A DNA stretch of 6,384 bases from NCBI GenBank assembly GCA_023442755.1, contig JAEZXS010000192.1:1-6384 (forward strand), written 5' to 3'. A program made the position numbers and the translations under genes. The stretch comes from Pseudomonadota bacterium (GTDB lineage: Bacteria; Desulfobacterota; Syntrophobacteria; Syntrophobacterales; Syntrophobacteraceae). The notes below the pieces were generated by a model. That model worked only from the letters and a program-made list of their open reading frames with translations. It was not told where the DNA came from and did not search any database. Below, piece after piece: positions 4,905 to 6,384 of this stretch; the stretch's first letter is position 1, and the number at the start of each line of letters is the position of its first letter.

Positions 4905-5132
4905 ACGGGGCAACCGGTCTTCACATCGATTGCCTTGGCGGGCACGGTGGGGTCTGGGAGGAAACCCCTCCCTGGTTTATCGCGCCCTTTTTCGCGCCGC
5001 GAGAGAAAAAACCAACGATAACGAAATAATAAGAAAACAGGGTGTCCTATGATCCGCATCGGACGACGTCCCCATCCTGTCGGATTTTTCGCGTCTTTTC
5101 CCTGCATCGCGGGCTTCGCGAGAAAGAAAGGA

Positions 5133-5157
5133 ATCGCGGCTGCAAGCCGCTCCCACA
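5133..5157 (+). repeat. REP-like repeat unit
   Basis: ATCGCGGCTGCAAGCCGC followed by TCCCACA is the cleanest copy of the family in the window, with a perfect GCGGCT-gca-AGCCGC hairpin and the tail continuing as GGA. From GCGGCTG through TCCCACA it is identical to the copy at 172-195. It stands in the same orientation as the copies at 172 and 4879. Confidence 0.65.
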
Positions 5158-5279
5158 GGAGTGAATACTACCATTCCCTTTGACTTTTAAAAATATCGGA
5201 AAAACCGATGGATTTTTGCCCCGGAAAGTCGATTTTCGTTTTCAAGAATTTCCCAATTACTGTATGAATACGAGGTGAT

Positions 5280-5296
5280 GCAAAAACGTCTTTTGC
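5280..5296 (+). promoter_or_regulatory. GCAAAA-acgtc-TTTTGC dyad upstream of the ABC-F gene
   Basis: Perfect 6-bp arms (5280-5285 and 5291-5296) surround a 5-base centre, about 120 bases before the TTG start of the ABC-F gene. It could be an operator or a small leader hairpin. There is no T-tract after it, so it is not a terminator. Confidence 0.25.
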
Positions 5297-5415
5297 GGCG
5301 TTCGCATCTTTCGCGCTCCATGCCATTTCGGTTTCATGACGTTACAATATGTACGGGTCCGTTTATGCCCGGCCCCGGAAGTCCGGTAGAAGAAAAAGAA
5401 CGGAGAAATAGCCTC

Positions 5416-6384
5416 TTGCTGACTGTGAGCGGTGTTTCAAAATACCTCGACAAAAAAGAACTCCTGAAAAACGTTACCTTCCACGTGCGGCCGGGCGACA
5501 GGATCGGCCTGATCGGCCCCAACGGCGCGGGAAAGTCCACGCTGTTCCATATCCTGCTCGGCGAAATCGAACCCGATTCCGGAAATGTCGGCAGGACGCG
5601 GAGCCTGCGCATCGGCTACCTTCCGCAGGACTCGATTCCGACCCCGGAAAAGACGGTTCTGTCCCGGGCGATGGACGTCCATGGGGAAGCAGAAGGGCTT
5701 CGAGGCGAGCTGGAGTCGCTGCAGCGCGAGCTGGGAACGGAGAAAGACTCGGAGACCCTGACCGACCTTGCTGCCCGGCACGCCAACGTGCTCGAGCGGA
5801 TCGAACACCTCGTGGGCTACGATTTCGAATCGCGGGCGGCCAAGGTGCTCGAAGGGCTGGGATTCCGAACTGCCATGTTCGATACCCCGGTCGCTCAACT
5901 GAGCGGCGGATGGGTCATGCGCCTCGAACTGGCGAGGCTTCTTCTTTCCGAACCCGACCTGCTGCTCCTGGACGAACCGACGAACCACCTCGACCTCGAA
6001 TCCTTGCTTTGGCTCGAAGAATACCTGCTGAACTGCCCCTCGGCCTTCATTCTCGTCTCGCACGACCGGGCCTTTCTCAACCGGATCGTTCAGCGCATTG
6101 TCGAAATCGACCAGGGCGACATCCAGGAGTTTTCCGGTAACTACGATTTCTACCTGGAAGAGAAGGCGAAGCGACAGGAAATCCAGCTGGCCACATACAA
6201 GAATCAGCAGGACCGGATCAGGCAGTTGGAGCGGTTCATAGAAAAGAACCGCTATGACAAAACGACGGCCTCGCGGGCCCAAAGCCGCATCAAGATGCTC
6301 GACAAGATGGAAAGGGTGGAAGCCCCCAGTTCGGCGGAAGCGGAGATAAACTTCACCTTCCCGCAGCCGGGCCGGGCCGGCAAA
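5416..6384 (+). CDS. ABC-F family ATPase, N-terminal 323 residues (runs off the window end)
   Basis: ABC-F proteins are soluble twin-ATPase proteins without membrane domains. They bind the ribosomal E-site region and affect translation, or in some cases antibiotic resistance. The first ATPase domain is complete: Walker A GPNGAGKST (34-42), Q-loop Q71, signature LSGGW (162-166), Walker B LLLLDEPTNHLD (182-193) with catalytic E187, and H-loop SHDR with H216. The inter-domain linker begins at about residue 236 and is basic and helical (KNRYDKTTASRAQSRIKMLD), as in the YheS/Uup group. The second ATPase domain lies beyond the window. I chose TTG at 5416 because MLTVSGVSKYL matches the usual family N-terminus and GGAG (5402-5405) lies 10 bases upstream. 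An in-frame ATG at 5365 would add 17 residues (MPGPGSPVEEKERRNSL) but has no good ribosome binding site. The frame is open and undamaged to base 6384. The exact subfamily needs the missing half. Confidence 0.95.
   Translation, partial: MLTVSGVSKYLDKKELLKNVTFHVRPGDRIGLIGPNGAGKSTLFHILLGEIEPDSGNVGRTRSLRIGYLPQDSIPTPEKTVLSRAMDVHGEAEGLRGELESLQRELGTEKDSETLTDLAARHANVLERIEHLVGYDFESRAAKVLEGLGFRTAMFDTPVAQLSGGWVMRLELARLLLSEPDLLLLDEPTNHLDLESLLWLEEYLLNCPSAFILVSHDRAFLNRIVQRIVEIDQGDIQEFSGNYDFYLEEKAKRQEIQLATYKNQQDRIRQLERFIEKNRYDKTTASRAQSRIKMLDKMERVEAPSSAEAEINFTFPQPGRAGK

Larger units (their letters stand above)
4699..5415. other. Intergenic region with two REP-like units, no supported gene
   Basis: Several short frames exist on both strands but none has a ribosome binding site and family resemblance together. 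The stretch holds three spaced GGTGCC copies (4784-4811), two REP-like units (4879-4904 and 5133-5157), a weak hairpin GGGAGG-aaacc-CCTCCC (4956-4972), and a small AT-rich hairpin ATCGG-aaaaa-CCGAT (5195-5209) followed by TTTTT at 5213. The last 240 bases are noticeably more AT-rich and presumably hold the ABC-F promoter. TACAAT (5343-5348) is a good -10 box but has no matching -35 box. Confidence 0.6.

Noticed and set aside
4956..4972. GGGAGG-aaacc-CCTCCC hairpin as a terminator of the HTH gene
   Set aside because: The T-rich stretch begins more than 10 bases later and the hairpin is about 260 bases past the stop codon.
5195..5217. ATCGG-aaaaa-CCGAT hairpin with TTTTT as a terminator
   Set aside because: The stem is only five weak pairs, the T run is offset by three bases, and no gene ends nearby.
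5437..6282. 281-codon frame on the - strand
   Set aside because: It is the antisense shadow of the ABC-F gene, whose ATPase motifs are all intact on the + strand.

Overview
The window looks like chromosomal DNA of a fairly GC-rich Gram-negative bacterium. Protein style and intergenic repeat types suggest Desulfobacterota (former Deltaproteobacteria, Syntrophobacter-like). This is an impression from sequence features, not a database match. A gammaproteobacterium is not excluded, because one repeat family resembles the REP sequences known from Pseudomonas.

Layout, all genes on the + strand. Bases 1-632 hold no convincing gene. They contain REP-type hairpins, at least two tripartite palindromic repeat elements, and a plausible promoter for the next gene. 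Bases 633-2540 encode an orphan membrane sensor histidine kinase (TM, CHASE3-like sensor, TM, HAMP, PAS, HisKA, HATPase_c). Bases 2541-2840 form a long leader region before a cold-shock protein gene at 2841-3044, which ends in a strong intrinsic terminator. A perfect 10-bp inverted repeat follows, and then a small unrecognised gene (3163-3345, 60 aa) with a very good ribosome binding site. Bases 3346-4102 are intergenic and dominated by a direct tandem repeat of about 205 bp (two full units plus a 37-bp start of a third). Bases 4117-4698 (GTG start) encode a helix-turn-helix protein resembling phage terminase small subunits, with no other phage gene beside it. Bases 4699-5415 are again intergenic with two REP-like units. 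From 5416 (TTG start) to the window end runs the first 323 residues of an ABC-F ATPase, which continues beyond the window.

The genes do not form one pathway. They look like single-gene transcription units (signal sensing, cold-shock RNA chaperone, an unknown small protein, a phage-like DNA-binding protein, a translation-associated ATPase) separated by unusually repeat-rich spacers. Roughly a third of the window is non-coding. The most unusual material lies in those spacers: two hairpin repeat families, a tandem duplication with a conserved hairpin, and a possible pair of mutually exclusive RNA structures between the cold-shock gene and the small gene. I found no CRISPR array, tRNA, rRNA, transposase or complete phage module.
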